Below, one piece after another: positions 4,581 to 5,034 of a stretch of DNA of 5,034 nt; position 1 is the stretch's first letter; each line of letters starts with the position of its first letter. The translations under genes were made by a program, and so were the position numbers. The stretch comes from Sphingobacterium sp. GTDB lineage: Bacteria > Bacteroidota > Bacteroidia > Sphingobacteriales > Sphingobacteriaceae. The notes under the pieces were generated by a model that was given only the letters and a program-made list of their open reading frames with translations, was not told the origin of the DNA and made no database searches. The DNA is taken from contig JASLCA010000089.1 in assembly GCA_030146225.1 (NCBI GenBank), forward strand, positions 1-5,034, written 5' to 3'.

Positions 4581-5034
4581 ATGAATAAATTTTACATGTA
4601 CCTCGCCATTACCTTAAGCGTCCTATCCCAATCCTTTAGTCTACACGCGCAGCAGCTTCAGCCGATTGTAGCGGGGAAGGTTCTGACAGCAGATAATAAA
4701 GCCCAGTCAAATGTTTCCATGTACTTACTTTCAGCAAAGGGGAATGCCATTATAAAAACCACTGTTACAGATGAGGAGGGAAAGTTTGCCTTTACCTTAG
4801 TGCCTAAAGGGACCTACTTGGTACAGGCTTCAGCTATAGGCTTTGAAACAGGACATTCTAAGGCCCTGGAGGTGGATGTAAAGTCGGTTCAAGTGGATGA
4901 TATACTGTTAAACGTTTTAACCAACACAATTAGTTCACTGACCGTACAAGCGAGCGTACCCTTGGTACAGCAAAAAGACGGAAAGCTTATTTTGAATGTT
5001 GAGAATTCAACCTTAGCAGCTGGAAATACGGCCT
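4581..5034 (+). CDS. Outer membrane beta-barrel (TonB receptor-like) protein, 5' part only
   Basis: The frame opens at ATG 4581 and runs off the window end without a stop, giving 151 codons. Residues 1-23 are a Sec signal peptide (MNKFYMYLAITLSVLS... ending LHA before QQ, signal peptidase I type). Residues about 28-112 form a carboxypeptidase-like regulatory domain, with AGKVLTADNKAQSNV and the TDEEGKFAFTLVPKGTYLV strand pattern. Residues 118-151 (LTVQASVPLVQQKDGKLILN, then VENSTLAAGNTA) resemble the entry to the plug region in Bacteroidota outer-membrane beta-barrel family proteins related to TonB-dependent receptors, whose full length is usually about 750-950 residues. The barrel itself lies outside the window, so the class is inferred from the N-terminus and the substrate cannot be stated. 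It has its own promoter and an A-rich leader and is separated from pspC by a strong terminator. Confidence 0.82.
   Translation, partial: MNKFYMYLAITLSVLSQSFSLHAQQLQPIVAGKVLTADNKAQSNVSMYLLSAKGNAIIKTTVTDEEGKFAFTLVPKGTYLVQASAIGFETGHSKALEVDVKSVQVDDILLNVLTNTISSLTVQASVPLVQQKDGKLILNVENSTLAAGNTA

Noticed and set aside
1..5034. CRISPR array, tRNA, rRNA, insertion sequence or integrase
   Set aside because: No regularly spaced repeats, cloverleaf sequences, transposase or recombinase motifs, or terminal inverted repeats with target duplications were seen.

Overview
The window looks like chromosomal DNA from a member of the Bacteroidota, probably the Sphingobacteriaceae (Sphingobacterium/Pedobacter-like). 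Four things point there. Promoter elements match the Bacteroidota TAnnTTTG -7 box. The starts lack convincing Shine-Dalgarno sequences and one gene has an A-rich leader. A short PadR regulator sits directly ahead of a long PspC-domain membrane protein. A surface protein combines a carboxypeptidase-like regulatory domain with what looks like the start of a TonB-receptor-type outer membrane barrel. The genus is inferred; there is no rRNA or other marker to fix it.

Layout. Bases 1-582 are the 3' half of rlmN (23S rRNA A2503 methyltransferase). A candidate terminator and an overlapping promoter follow, then comF (681-1370, ComF-type phosphoribosyltransferase-like protein). Convergent to comF, with only 3 bp between the stop codons, is a 40-codon gene (1374-1496, minus) for a tiny cysteine-rich lipoprotein that length-filtered gene calling would miss. 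A VanZ-family membrane protein (1572-1961, minus) lies upstream of it on the same strand. A 197-bp divergent intergenic region (1962-2158) holds A/T-tract repeats and a perfect 8+8 bp inverted repeat over the promoter of padR (2159-2500). padR and the pspC-like gene (2521-4221) are 20 bp apart and form an operon that ends in a very strong intrinsic terminator (4239-4292). A regulatory region with a 21-bp-period direct repeat, an inverted repeat and a good promoter then leads into a truncated outer-membrane protein gene (4581 to beyond the window end).

How the genes work together. The clearest functional unit is padR-pspC. The most likely model is an autoregulated envelope-stress module: PadR binds the inverted repeat that covers its own -33 element and controls a multi-spanning PspC protein whose C-terminal half is predicted to lie in the periplasm. 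The padR transcript may be leaderless or nearly so. rlmN and comF are housekeeping or competence-type genes whose adjacency need not mean shared function. The lipoprotein, VanZ protein and outer-membrane protein are all envelope proteins. No mobile element, CRISPR array, tRNA or rRNA was seen. Most of the window is ordinary core-genome material; the novelty lies in the small lipoprotein and the regulatory architecture.
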